Assembly: GCF_025245835.1 (NCBI RefSeq)
Contig: NZ_JAOBWS010000011.1
Coordinates: 62,001 to 126,000, forward strand
DNA: 64,000 bases
Reading direction: 5' to 3'
Source of the DNA: Rheinheimera sp. 4Y26
Lineage (GTDB): Bacteria; Pseudomonadota; Gammaproteobacteria; Enterobacterales; Alteromonadaceae
A program made the translations under genes and the position numbers. Shown piece after piece: positions 56,351 through 64,000 of the stretch; the first letter of the stretch is position 1, and each line of letters begins with the position of its first letter. The notes below the pieces were generated by a model. It searched no databases. It was not told the origin of the DNA and worked only from the letters and a program-made list of their open reading frames with translations.

Positions 56351-58090
56351 TCAGCGCTTGCCTGGATATTGGGCCAGTTGTTGCACCAGCTGATCCAACA
56401 AGGTTCTGCCTGCGGTGGCCGCTTTAGGGCTATTAACCATGGCCACAAAAATCCAGGGCCTGTGGTTGGCGTCATACACATAACCGGCAAGGGCGGTCAC
56501 ATTGTTCAGCGTACCGGTTTTTAACCGCGCTTTTTGATAGGCAGCGCCGGCTCTGAAGCGGTTTTTTAAAGTGCCGTCCATGCCTGCGAGCGGTAAGCTG
56601 GCGATAAATTCTGGTCCGTAATGCGCCTTTGTGTTGTGGCGCAATAATGCCGCCAATAACGATGCGCTCAGACGTTCCTGCCGCGATAAACCCGAGCCGT
56701 TTTCGAGTACCAGTTGCTTTGATGTGATCTGCTGCTCTGCTAACCAGGCCAGAATCTCCTGCGCCGCGAGATCTGTGGTCAGACTGTCCTGATTGTCCTG
56801 ATTGTTCTGATTGTCCGGCTTGTTAGCGCTGTTTTCGGTATTATTGTCTGTACTGTTATCGGCCCTGTTGGCTCCCAGGGTTAAATACAATAAACGGGTC
56901 AGTGCATTGTCTGAGGTTTTATTCACCCGTCTGACAAGCTCCCCCAAACGCCTGCTGTAGTGCACGGCAACAGGAACTGCATCTGGGGGTGTTTGTCCTT
57001 GTTGTAACCAGGTCGCTGGCGAAAATGTAGCTAATAAAGGCGTTGGTTTATCACTGGAAGATAAATGCTGCATGTGATGTTTTGCCTGGCAGCAATGCTG
57101 TTTGGTTGTTGTTGCCCCTTTACCTCTGTGGCCAAAACCGGGCCGGTGATTTTCGGCGCTGTGGCTATTTCCGGCTATATCGCCGTCTATGACGCTGTTG
57201 CTGAGATTACCCCTGATAGTGCCGCCAAGTTGTTGCCATTGCTGCAGCAGAGTTAAAAATAGTGCCTGATCGCGGTCAATCAGCTCAAAACTCTGTTGCT
57301 GCACACAATTTTTAGCAAAGTTGCCGCGAAGTTGCAGCTGCAATTGAGATGAAACCATCACCAGCTGTGCCTGTATCGAGGTTAAATCAGTCTGTTCACA
57401 GGGGCTGTTGTTAAGTGTCACACCGGATAAATCCAGCTGCAACAAAGGCCAATAGGGGAGCAGCATCGCCTGCACCTTTTGCTGGTCTGAGCTTAGTTTA
57501 AGGACCTGTTGACTTTGGCCCAGATAAAGTGCATCCGGCCTGTGGTTATAACGTGCTTTGGGTGTTTCATCAAAATCCGCAGCCCCCACATCAGAGCGCG
57601 CTGGTAAAAAACTGCTGCGATCCAGCACTATGGCATTAAGCTCGCTGACTCCCTGTGCACGCAACTGGCTGAGTAAAGCGCTCAGTTCAGCATAATTTAA
57701 ATCAGCATCGGCGCCGGCCTGCAGATATAACGGCTGTGTTAAACGAAAACTTGTCTGAGTTTTGTGCCGTTGCAACGCAGCATAATCATCTTTATCCAGC
57801 AGCAAGCGGGTACTGCCGCGCCAGTCAGCTCCCAAGCGGGACAAAACCACAGTGCTGGTCAGCAGTTTCATGGTAGATGCCGGTGACATGGCCGCATCAG
57901 CGCGATAAAAAAACGGCGCTGCACCGTCAAACAGCGGCTCCATCACCAGCGCCACTTCCTCTGGCTGCAGGCCGTTTTGTGCCAGCTGACTTTTAAAACC
58001 CTGTTGGCTGATGGGGGCAGAGCTGCAGGCTGATAAAGTCAGCAGCAACAGGCTAAGCGGCAGATAAAGTCGATGGCGCAATAATTTCAA
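56351..58090 (-). CDS. dacB: D-alanyl-D-alanine carboxypeptidase/endopeptidase (PBP4, DacB), lipoprotein form
   Basis: Class C penicillin-binding protein that trims and cleaves peptidoglycan cross-links. Motifs: SxxK as Ser72-Thr-Met-Lys75, SDN in NKTSDNALTRLLY, and KTG in RLKTGTLNNVTALAGYV. At 579 residues it exceeds E. coli DacB (477). Two insertions explain much of this: a His/Cys-rich segment around residues 300-345 (GNSHSAENH to QHCCQAKHHMQHL) and an Asn/Asp/Gln-rich stretch around 410-437 encoded by a 9-bp tandem repeat. The N-terminus ends in LTLSAC (Cys22), a lipobox, whereas E. coli DacB is soluble periplasmic. Confidence 0.92.
   Translation of the reverse strand: MKLLRHRLYLPLSLLLLTLSACSSAPISQQGFKSQLAQNGLQPEEVALVMEPLFDGAAPFFYRADAAMSPASTMKLLTSTVVLSRLGADWRGSTRLLLDKDDYAALQRHKTQTSFRLTQPLYLQAGADADLNYAELSALLSQLRAQGVSELNAIVLDRSSFLPARSDVGAADFDETPKARYNHRPDALYLGQSQQVLKLSSDQQKVQAMLLPYWPLLQLDLSGVTLNNSPCEQTDLTSIQAQLVMVSSQLQLQLRGNFAKNCVQQQSFELIDRDQALFLTLLQQWQQLGGTIRGNLSNSVIDGDIAGNSHSAENHRPGFGHRGKGATTTKQHCCQAKHHMQHLSSSDKPTPLLATFSPATWLQQGQTPPDAVPVAVHYSRRLGELVRRVNKTSDNALTRLLYLTLGANRADNSTDNNTENSANKPDNQNNQDNQDSLTTDLAAQEILAWLAEQQITSKQLVLENGSGLSRQERLSASLLAALLRHNTKAHYGPEFIASLPLAGMDGTLKNRFRAGAAYQKARLKTGTLNNVTALAGYVYDANHRPWIFVAMVNSPKAATAGRTLLDQLVQQLAQYPGKR
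56785..56820. repeat. 9-bp tandem repeat inside dacB
   Basis: TGTCCTGAT, TGTCCTGAT, TGTTCTGAT and a degenerate TGTCCGGCT lie head to tail. On the coding strand they give Asn-Gln-Asp-type repeats. As the unit is nine bases, gain or loss keeps the frame. Confidence 0.8.
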
Positions 58091-58357
58091 AATAACTCCG
58101 GCACATAACTGTTTTGGTGTCCTGGGTTTTGCCGTTTTATCTTGCCAGTTTTAGCCCTGGCTGAATACCAAAACAACCTGGTTTTTGCCGCTTGGCAGCA
58201 TGTTTGAGCTATCTGTGTTACAGCTGTGGTGGCAACTCTTGGGTAGCCTAACTAGCGTAAAGCGGCAGATGTGGATTTCTACCTTGTTTAGCTGCCAGCT
58301 GGAAAGGCCACTGCTTGCTATTATCTAGTTACCAGATTTGTGATAAACGCAGCCGAT

Positions 58358-59851
58358 ATGGACAACGTGTGCAGACAGGTAAACAACACCGGCTTTTTGC
58401 GAAAATACCTGCCCGGTTTCTGGCTTGCTCTGGCGTTACTTGGGTCTTTGACAGCACAGGCGCAGCAAACAGAGGTCGCAAACGGCGGTGCCGCAGCCTT
58501 TAGCAAAGCGGAAATGAGTTATTTACAGCAGAAAAAAACACTGCGTTATTGTATCGACCCTGACTGGATGCCGTTTGAAGGGCTCGATGCGCAAGGCCGG
58601 CATATTGGCATCAGTGCCGATTATCTGCAGTTGTTTCAAAAGATGCTACCTGTGCCTTTGCAGCTGGTGCCCACCAAAAACTGGGCGGAGTCCATCGACT
58701 ATGCCAAAAGTAAAAGCTGCGACTTTTTGCCGCTGGCAATGAAAACGCCGGAGCGCAGCCGTTATTTCAATTTCACTCTTGCGTATCTGAGCATTCCGAC
58801 CGTGCTGGTGACCACGCACGACAAACCTTATCTGCATCACTTAGCTGATTTGCCGCCGCAGCCTGTGGGTGTGCGTCGTGGTTATGGGGTGGCCGAACTT
58901 TATCAACAGCGCAGCCCGGCGTTACATCTGATGCAATACGACAGTTATGATCAAGGTTTGCTGGCGGTGCAGCAGGGCATTTTGTACGGTTTTATCGCCA
59001 ATATGGGCAGCATCAGCTACAGCATGCAACAAAACAAAATGCAAAATCTAAAAATTGCCGGCCGTCTGGCGGGCGACAGTCAGCTGTCTTTTGCCAGTCG
59101 TAATGACGAGCCACTGCTTGGCAGTATTTTACAAAAAATGCTGTTACGGCTGTCGGTGCAGCAACAACAGCAAATTCATCAGCGCTGGCTCAGCGTGCGT
59201 TACGAACAGGGTGTGGACTATCAGCTGGTGTGGCAGGTGATCCTGGTTGCCAGCGCTCTTGGACTACTTTGGTTGTGGGCTTATCTGAAACTGCGTCGGC
59301 TGAACAGGGCACTGGTTGCGGCCAATGCTGAGTTGGCGCGGTTGAGCCAGCAGGATCCGTTAACCGGGCTTTATAACCGGCAATTTTTTGAACAAAAATT
59401 ACAGGATGCATTGGCTTTGTGTCAGCGGCAACAGTTGGCGCTGACGGTGGCGATGATGGATCTGGATCACTTTAAAAAGCTCAATGACGAATGTGGCCAT
59501 TTGTATGGCGACACCTGTTTGCGTGAATTTTCCAGGTTATGCCGCAGTTATTTTCAGCGGCCGCAGGATTTACTGGTGCGTTATGGCGGTGAAGAATTTG
59601 TGTTGATCAGTGTCGGTACAGCACCTGCGTCGATGGAAAAACTGCTGCGGGCTTTTGTTGGGGTTATTGCCAGCACTGAAATGAATGACGGCGAACATTG
59701 CCGCAACTGCACTATCAGTGTCGGCGCTTATTGTGATGTGCCAACGCAGGAACTGGACAGTAAAACCTTGCTGGAACTGGTGGATCAGGCGTTGTATCAG
59801 GCAAAAAATCAGGGGCGGGACCAACTGGTGTTGATCCCGCCCCGCGGATAA
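58358..59851 (+). CDS. Diguanylate cyclase with periplasmic solute-binding sensor
   Basis: The 497-residue protein has a signal/anchor segment (YLPGFWLALALLGSLTAQAQ), a periplasmic SBP_bac_3-type domain (LRYCIDPDWMPFEGLDAQGRHIGISADYLQLF, VRRGYGVAELYQ), a transmembrane helix (LVWQVILVASALGLLWLWAYL) and a cytoplasmic GGDEF domain (DPLTGLYNRQFFEQKL, YGGEEF). An RxxD inhibitory site (RPQD) lies five residues before GGEEF, as in product-inhibited cyclases. It would make c-di-GMP in response to a periplasmic ligand of amino-acid type. The start is uncertain: ATG at 58358 or GTG at 58340. The 267-base gap before it holds no gene; a TATTAT at 58319-58324 is a possible -10. Confidence 0.9.
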   Translation: MDNVCRQVNNTGFLRKYLPGFWLALALLGSLTAQAQQTEVANGGAAAFSKAEMSYLQQKKTLRYCIDPDWMPFEGLDAQGRHIGISADYLQLFQKMLPVPLQLVPTKNWAESIDYAKSKSCDFLPLAMKTPERSRYFNFTLAYLSIPTVLVTTHDKPYLHHLADLPPQPVGVRRGYGVAELYQQRSPALHLMQYDSYDQGLLAVQQGILYGFIANMGSISYSMQQNKMQNLKIAGRLAGDSQLSFASRNDEPLLGSILQKMLLRLSVQQQQQIHQRWLSVRYEQGVDYQLVWQVILVASALGLLWLWAYLKLRRLNRALVAANAELARLSQQDPLTGLYNRQFFEQKLQDALALCQRQQLALTVAMMDLDHFKKLNDECGHLYGDTCLREFSRLCRSYFQRPQDLLVRYGGEEFVLISVGTAPASMEKLLRAFVGVIASTEMNDGEHCRNCTISVGAYCDVPTQELDSKTLLELVDQALYQAKNQGRDQLVLIPPRG

Positions 59852-59925
59852 AAGTCAAAGCCGCAAACGGCCAATAAGGCGATAACGCCAAAAAGCAACT
59901 TCTTTGCAGCCTTGCTTAGGCAGGT

Positions 59926-60951
59926 TTAAGCAGGTTCCGGCTCGGTCAGTAGCGCCTGAGCTTCTAACAGCAGCGGATTATCACTTTGTTGTAATGCCAC
60001 AAAGTCCTGTTTGCTGTGAAGGCCGGCATAACCTATCTCAATCAGACTTTGCGCCACTGCACCACCGAGGTTTTGCCCTGGGCCTAATAAAATCAGCTTA
60101 TCCGGCGCAAACTCTTTCACCGCCACCTGCAAAGCACGGCTAAAGTGATAACAATCTGCCACCTGGGTTTGAAAGGTATAACGCCACAGCGCTTTGTTAT
60201 CCACTGCTCCCGGATGCCAGATAGTGCCGCTGCCGTCAATAAGCGCTGTTTGTGGCCGCATAAATTGTTCTGTACTAAAACGCGCCAACGCCGCTGCTGA
60301 TGCCTGTTGCATTAAAGGGCTGTGAAAGCCGGCATGGCCGTGCAATAACAGTGGGAAACGTCCATCCACTGGAGGCAAAGCGGCCATGGCGGCAGTGACC
60401 GCTGTTTTGCTGCCCGCCATCACGGCATAACCGCCATATTCAATCGACATCCAAAGCTGACCATGGTGCAGCGCCAGCTGGTGTTTTACCGCAGCTTCTT
60501 TTTGCGGATCCAGCCGCCACTGCTCATCCAACAGCGGATAAATAAACTGTTGTCCTTCTGCCTGAGCCGTCAGCTGCGCCATGGCCGAGACCACTTCAGT
60601 GCCAAAGCCCGGCGCCCAGACACCGGCGCAGGCGAGTGCTGTGTACCAGCCCATCGAATTGCCGGTGACTGCCACTATGTCGTATTGTTCTGCTAAATCC
60701 TGTTGCAGGCTTTGAAATTGCGCCACACCTGCGGCATAAATCAAAGCAGCATTATTCTCCGGTTTTTGATGACTGGCGTTTAAATACAAAGGGGCACTGT
60801 CAAGCTCTGTCACAGTCGTGAGCCCCAGCTGATGCCGGGTTTGATCAATAGCTTTAAGCGCTTTTGAGCCGTAAAAAGGCGCCAGCGAGCCTAATTCTGT
60901 TTTCTGATAGGTACCCCGGCCCGGGCATACCACCAATGCGGTTTGTTTCAT
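59926..60951 (-). CDS. FabD-like acyltransferase, non-malonyl type
   Basis: The 341-residue product resembles malonyl-CoA:ACP transacylases: nucleophile Ser99 in GNSMGW (usual GHSLGE) and catalytic His210 in AGFHSPLM. By ungapped alignment from the nucleophile, E. coli FabD Arg117, which holds the malonyl carboxylate, corresponds to Met124, and the oxyanion GQGSQ motif is GRGTY. This argues against a dicarboxylic acyl substrate. Its start overlaps the stop of the fused E1 gene (ATGA), so the two products are made together. The substrate and the acceptor are unknown. Confidence 0.8.
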   Translation of the reverse strand: MKQTALVVCPGRGTYQKTELGSLAPFYGSKALKAIDQTRHQLGLTTVTELDSAPLYLNASHQKPENNAALIYAAGVAQFQSLQQDLAEQYDIVAVTGNSMGWYTALACAGVWAPGFGTEVVSAMAQLTAQAEGQQFIYPLLDEQWRLDPQKEAAVKHQLALHHGQLWMSIEYGGYAVMAGSKTAVTAAMAALPPVDGRFPLLLHGHAGFHSPLMQQASAAALARFSTEQFMRPQTALIDGSGTIWHPGAVDNKALWRYTFQTQVADCYHFSRALQVAVKEFAPDKLILLGPGQNLGGAVAQSLIEIGYAGLHSKQDFVALQQSDNPLLLEAQALLTEPEPA

Positions 60952-63182
60952 CCAACCTGCTCCAGTTTGTGCTGAGATTTACCCAGCAACATCAGCGATT
61001 GTTCAATAATTTGCGCCACAGAAGGCAGCACAGTGTAAGCGGCGCTGCCAAGCGGAATAAAACTGTCTTGTGCACATAAACGCGACAGCTGATACCAGTT
61101 CGGTTTGTGTTCATGTAAAGCGGTAAAAAGCTCCTCGCTGAGCGAGCCACGGCGGCGGCATTCATCGACAATCAGCACTTTTTGCGTCTGGCCAATGGCT
61201 TTGGCAATTTGTTCAATATGCAAAGGCACCAGGTAACGTAAATCCAGCACAGTTGCTGCAATACCTTGTGCTGCCAGTTGTTGCTGCGCCTGACAACTTA
61301 AATAAAAACCGTTGGCGTAGCTTAAGATCACCAGATCTGTTGCTTTATCCAGATGATGGGAGCGAATCGCTGGCGTGCCAATTTCTGGCAGCTGTTCATC
61401 CAGCGATGGCAAATCACAGGCCCAGAGGTTATCACCCGGCTGGTGTAAATCGCGGGTCATATAAAGGGCTATTGGCTCTAAAAAAATCACCAGTCGTTTT
61501 TCACTGTGGGCAAGCTCTAAAGCCTGACGCAGCAATAAACTGGCGTCGCGGCCGTTTGACGGGCAAAACAACAATAAACCCGGAATATCCCGAAATACCG
61601 CAAAAGAATTGTCGTTATGAAAATGACCGCCAAAGCCACGTTGATAAGCCAGACCTGCAATACGCACCACCATGGGGTTTTGATACTGACCGTTGGAGAA
61701 AAACGGTAAAGTCGCGGCTTCACCCCGGATTTGATCTTCGGCGTTATGCACATAAGCCAAAAACTGAATTTCCGGCACCGGCAAAAAGCCTTGCTGCGCC
61801 AGACCAATGCCCAAACCCAGAATACTTTGTTCATCCAGCAAGGTGTTGATCACTCTGTTGCTGCCAAATTGCTGCACCAGCTGTGAAGTGACGTTATACA
61901 CACCGCCTTTTTTGCCAACGTCTTCACCCAGCACTATGGCGTTTGGGTAACGCGCCATGGCCTGATGCAAAGTCCAGTTGATAATTTTCGCCAGATGCTG
62001 GGGTTTACCCAGGTTGTGTTTATCAAAATCAAGCGTCTTGGCAGGCACACTTAGCGCCGGGTTTATGGCTGCAGCAGTTGTGGCAGCAGACACTTTAGGC
62101 ACTATGCTTTGCATCACAGCTTCAGCTGTGGTGAGTTTTGGCTTATTGCTGGCAACAAAAGCCACTCTGGCGGTTTGTTGATCCAGTTTGAGTACCAGTT
62201 CTGCCAATTCTGTCTGGGTATAAATACCACGTTTTAACAGCAGAGCAGTGGCGTATAACAGCGGATCTTCATCCAGCTCAGTTTCAATCTGTTGTTTTTT
62301 GCGATACGCCACTTCAGCGTCGGCACCGGCATGGCCAAATAAACGATAGGTTTTTAAATGCAACAGCGCCGGCCGGCGGTTTTTGCGCACAAAATCCACT
62401 GCTGCTCTGGAAGCCAGGGCTACATCGGCCAAATCGCGAGAGTCTGCAGTAAAAGTTTGCATATGCGGGCTTAAACTGTGGGCAATCCAGCCACAAGGGG
62501 TTGGTGTGGAAATGCCCAGACCATTGTCTTCGCATAAAAACAGCACAGGCACAGGCACATGCTGATAATCGGCCCAGCAAGCAGCGTTAATAGCGCCCTG
62601 CGCTGTGGAATGGTTGGCAGAGGCGTCACCAAAACTACAAAAGGCAATGGCCTGTTCCGGCCACTGGCCTTTGAGATCCAGCCTTTTGCTTAAATCGATG
62701 GCAAAAGCAGTCCCCACAGCCTTGGGTAAATGTGAGGCAATAGTGCTGGTTTGGGGTGGAATAGACAAAGCCAGACTACCCAGCACCTTATGCCGGCCGC
62801 CGGAAATTGGATCTTCACTGGAAGCGGTAAAAGACAATAACAAATCATAAATGGGCGTGGAGCCTGGCAGCTGTTTGCTGCGTTCAATAAAAAAGGCGCC
62901 ACTGCGATAATGCAAAAAGGCCGGATCCGTGACCTGTAAAGCCGATGCCACCACTGCATTGGCTTCATGGCCGCTTGAGCCTATGGTGTAAAAGCTTTGC
63001 CCTTTGGCTTGTAACAAGCGCGAGCGCAAATCCAGCAGGCGGCTTGACAGCATCGAATCAAAATATCGGCAAATTTCAAAATCGGTCAATAGTCCCGCGT
63101 CTGATTTGGGGGTGGGTAGCTTGTGGCTCTGAATTTTCTCCAGATAAGCTGTGGTCCAGGCATGTTGTTCATAAGGGGGCAT
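60948..63182 (-). CDS. Fused alpha/beta E1 component of a 2-oxoacid dehydrogenase-like enzyme
   Basis: The 744-residue product joins an E1-alpha-like half (FDSMLSSRLLDLRSRLLQAKG, SSGHEANAVVASAL, FGDASANHSTAQGAINAA and CEDNGLGISTPTP for thiamine diphosphate) to an E1-beta-like half (NAIVLGEDVGKKGGVYNVTSQL, EIQFLAYVHNAEDQIRGEAA, LDLRYLVPLHIEQIA). Such enzymes decarboxylate branched-chain or related 2-oxo acids and hand the acyl group to a lipoyl E2. No E2 or E3 gene is in the window; instead the next gene is an acyltransferase. ATG at 63182 has AGGA 7 bases upstream; an earlier ATG at 63197 has none. Some conserved positions vary (GDG to GDA, HSQS to HNDN). Confidence 0.85.
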   Translation of the reverse strand: MPPYEQHAWTTAYLEKIQSHKLPTPKSDAGLLTDFEICRYFDSMLSSRLLDLRSRLLQAKGQSFYTIGSSGHEANAVVASALQVTDPAFLHYRSGAFFIERSKQLPGSTPIYDLLLSFTASSEDPISGGRHKVLGSLALSIPPQTSTIASHLPKAVGTAFAIDLSKRLDLKGQWPEQAIAFCSFGDASANHSTAQGAINAACWADYQHVPVPVLFLCEDNGLGISTPTPCGWIAHSLSPHMQTFTADSRDLADVALASRAAVDFVRKNRRPALLHLKTYRLFGHAGADAEVAYRKKQQIETELDEDPLLYATALLLKRGIYTQTELAELVLKLDQQTARVAFVASNKPKLTTAEAVMQSIVPKVSAATTAAAINPALSVPAKTLDFDKHNLGKPQHLAKIINWTLHQAMARYPNAIVLGEDVGKKGGVYNVTSQLVQQFGSNRVINTLLDEQSILGLGIGLAQQGFLPVPEIQFLAYVHNAEDQIRGEAATLPFFSNGQYQNPMVVRIAGLAYQRGFGGHFHNDNSFAVFRDIPGLLLFCPSNGRDASLLLRQALELAHSEKRLVIFLEPIALYMTRDLHQPGDNLWACDLPSLDEQLPEIGTPAIRSHHLDKATDLVILSYANGFYLSCQAQQQLAAQGIAATVLDLRYLVPLHIEQIAKAIGQTQKVLIVDECRRRGSLSEELFTALHEHKPNWYQLSRLCAQDSFIPLGSAAYTVLPSVAQIIEQSLMLLGKSQHKLEQVG

Positions 63183-63217
63183 GCAAAATCCTGCCATATG
63201 GTTGTTGTAATCGACAG

Positions 63218-63248
63218 AAAAAAGGCCAGGGCATTTGCCGCTGGCCTT
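63218..63248 (-). terminator. Probable terminator after gcdH
   Basis: AAGGCCAG (63222-63229) pairs with CTGGCCTT (63241-63248), with an inner GGC/GCC pair; on the minus strand it runs into TTTTTT. It ends only about 35 bases before the E1 start. Confidence 0.75.
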
Positions 63249-63254
63249 GATTAA

Positions 63255-64000
63255 TCAGCAAAACGCCTGCAGGCCGGTAATGGCGCGGCCTAAAATCAGC
63301 GCATGCACATCGTGGGTGCCTTCGTAGGTATTCACTGCTTCTAAATTCATCACATGGCGGATCACGTGATATTCATCCGCAATGCCATTACCACCGTGCA
63401 TATCACGGGCGATACGCGCTATATCCAGCGCTTTACCACAGGAATTGCGTTTAATCAGCGAAATAGTTTCCACCGGCAGGGTGCCGGCATCCATTAAACG
63501 GCCGGCCTGTAAACAGCCCAATAACCCTAAGCTGATGTCGGTTTGCATATCGGCCAGTTTTTTCTGAATAAGCTGATTGGCCGCCAGTGGCCGGCCAAAT
63601 TGTGAACGGTCCAGCGTATACTGGCGCGCCGCATTAAAACAAAACTCTGCAGCACCCAAAGCGCCCCAGGCAATACCATACCGGGCTTTATTTAAACAAC
63701 CAAAGGGCCCACTCAATCCCTGAGCATTGGGCAATAACTGATCTTCCGACACTTCCACGCCATCCATCACAATTTCACCTGTGATAGAGGCGCGCAGCGA
63801 AAATTTACCTTCAATTTTCGGGGCGCTTAAGCCCTTCATGCCTTTTTCCAGGATAAAACCACGAATAACACCATCAAGTTTGGCCCAGACCACAAACACA
63901 TCGGCCACAGGGGAGTTGGTGATCCACATTTTGGTGCCGGAAATGCTGTAACCACCGTCGATTTTTTTCGCTGTGGTGCGCATAGAAGCCGGATCTGAAC
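63255..64000 (-). CDS. gcdH: Glutaryl-CoA dehydrogenase (partial)
   Basis: Acyl-CoA dehydrogenase that oxidises and decarboxylates glutaryl-CoA to crotonyl-CoA in lysine and tryptophan breakdown, passing electrons to ETF. About 248 C-terminal residues are present; the frame is open to the window edge (SDPASM precedes the internal methionine at 63983), so the N-terminal third is missing. Visible segments are [86 protein letters not shown] with the catalytic glutamate in YEGTHD. Partners EtfAB and ETF-QO are at 2.7-6.3 kb. Confidence 0.95.
   Translation of the reverse strand, partial: SDPASMRTTAKKIDGGYSISGTKMWITNSPVADVFVVWAKLDGVIRGFILEKGMKGLSAPKIEGKFSLRASITGEIVMDGVEVSEDQLLPNAQGLSGPFGCLNKARYGIAWGALGAAEFCFNAARQYTLDRSQFGRPLAANQLIQKKLADMQTDISLGLLGCLQAGRLMDAGTLPVETISLIKRNSCGKALDIARIARDMHGGNGIADEYHVIRHVMNLEAVNTYEGTHDVHALILGRAITGLQAFC

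Noticed and set aside
57065-57256. Plus-strand 63-codon open frame with a hydrophobic start
   Set aside because: It lies wholly within dacB on the other strand, has no ribosome site, and only mirrors the His/Cys-rich insertion.

Overview
The window reads as ordinary chromosomal DNA of a free-living, respiring gammaproteobacterium, most like the Rheinheimera/Alishewanella/Alteromonadales group. This is inferred from protein resemblance and gene order (E. coli-like CydA, SeqA, FldA, Fur and YdiJ next to a glycogen locus, a biotin locus and a class II DAHP synthase). SeqA implies Dam methylation. I saw no rRNA, tRNA, insertion sequence, integrase, prophage or CRISPR array. Genes are dense, often overlap by 1-4 bases, and convergent pairs are usually separated by bidirectional hairpin terminators.

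Layout. 1-6.3 kb: cytochrome bd oxidase (cydA, partial cydB) behind a consensus FNR box, then ETF:quinone oxidoreductase divergent from etfBA around a shared palindromic operator. 6.6-12.4 kb: a block recalling E. coli fur-fldA-ybfE-ybfF-seqA-pgm, with a DUF4442 gene and a DUF2788 gene added. 12.4-27 kb: glycogen metabolism (pgm, glgP, later glgC-glgA) interleaved with ydiJ, a VOC protein, sppA and fadH. 27-31 kb: a YdjA-type nitroreductase, asnS and two small envelope genes. 31-35.4 kb: biotin synthesis, bioA divergent from bioBFCD. 35.4-42.3 kb: pepE, htpX, a YSC84 lipoprotein, a TIGR02647 protein and a moxR-DUF58-transglutaminase operon. 42.4-50 kb: a small tyrosine phosphatase, class II DAHP synthase, a ketopantoate-reductase-like gene, a HAD hydrolase, and ppsR divergent from ppsA. 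50-58 kb: an orphan rmlD-like gene, an atypical ADP-ribosylglycohydrolase, an NhaC-type antiporter, an AmiD-type amidase, pxpBC and a lipoprotein-type DacB. 58-64 kb: a periplasmic-sensor GGDEF protein, an acyltransferase paired with a fused 2-oxoacid dehydrogenase E1, and partial gcdH.

How it fits together. Electrons from acyl-CoA dehydrogenases such as GcdH would pass through EtfAB and ETF-QO to quinone and then to cytochrome bd. PpsA, Pgm, GlgC, GlgA and GlgP connect pyruvate and hexose phosphates with glycogen storage.

I found no unmistakably new defence or mobile system. The most interesting signals are a structured leader with tandem operator-like palindromes before glgP, the shared etf operator, an acyltransferase/E1 pair whose acyltransferase has lost the malonyl-binding arginine, an ADP-ribosylglycohydrolase with altered metal ligands, and a predicted lipid-anchored PBP4 with a His-rich insertion and an in-frame 9-bp tandem repeat.
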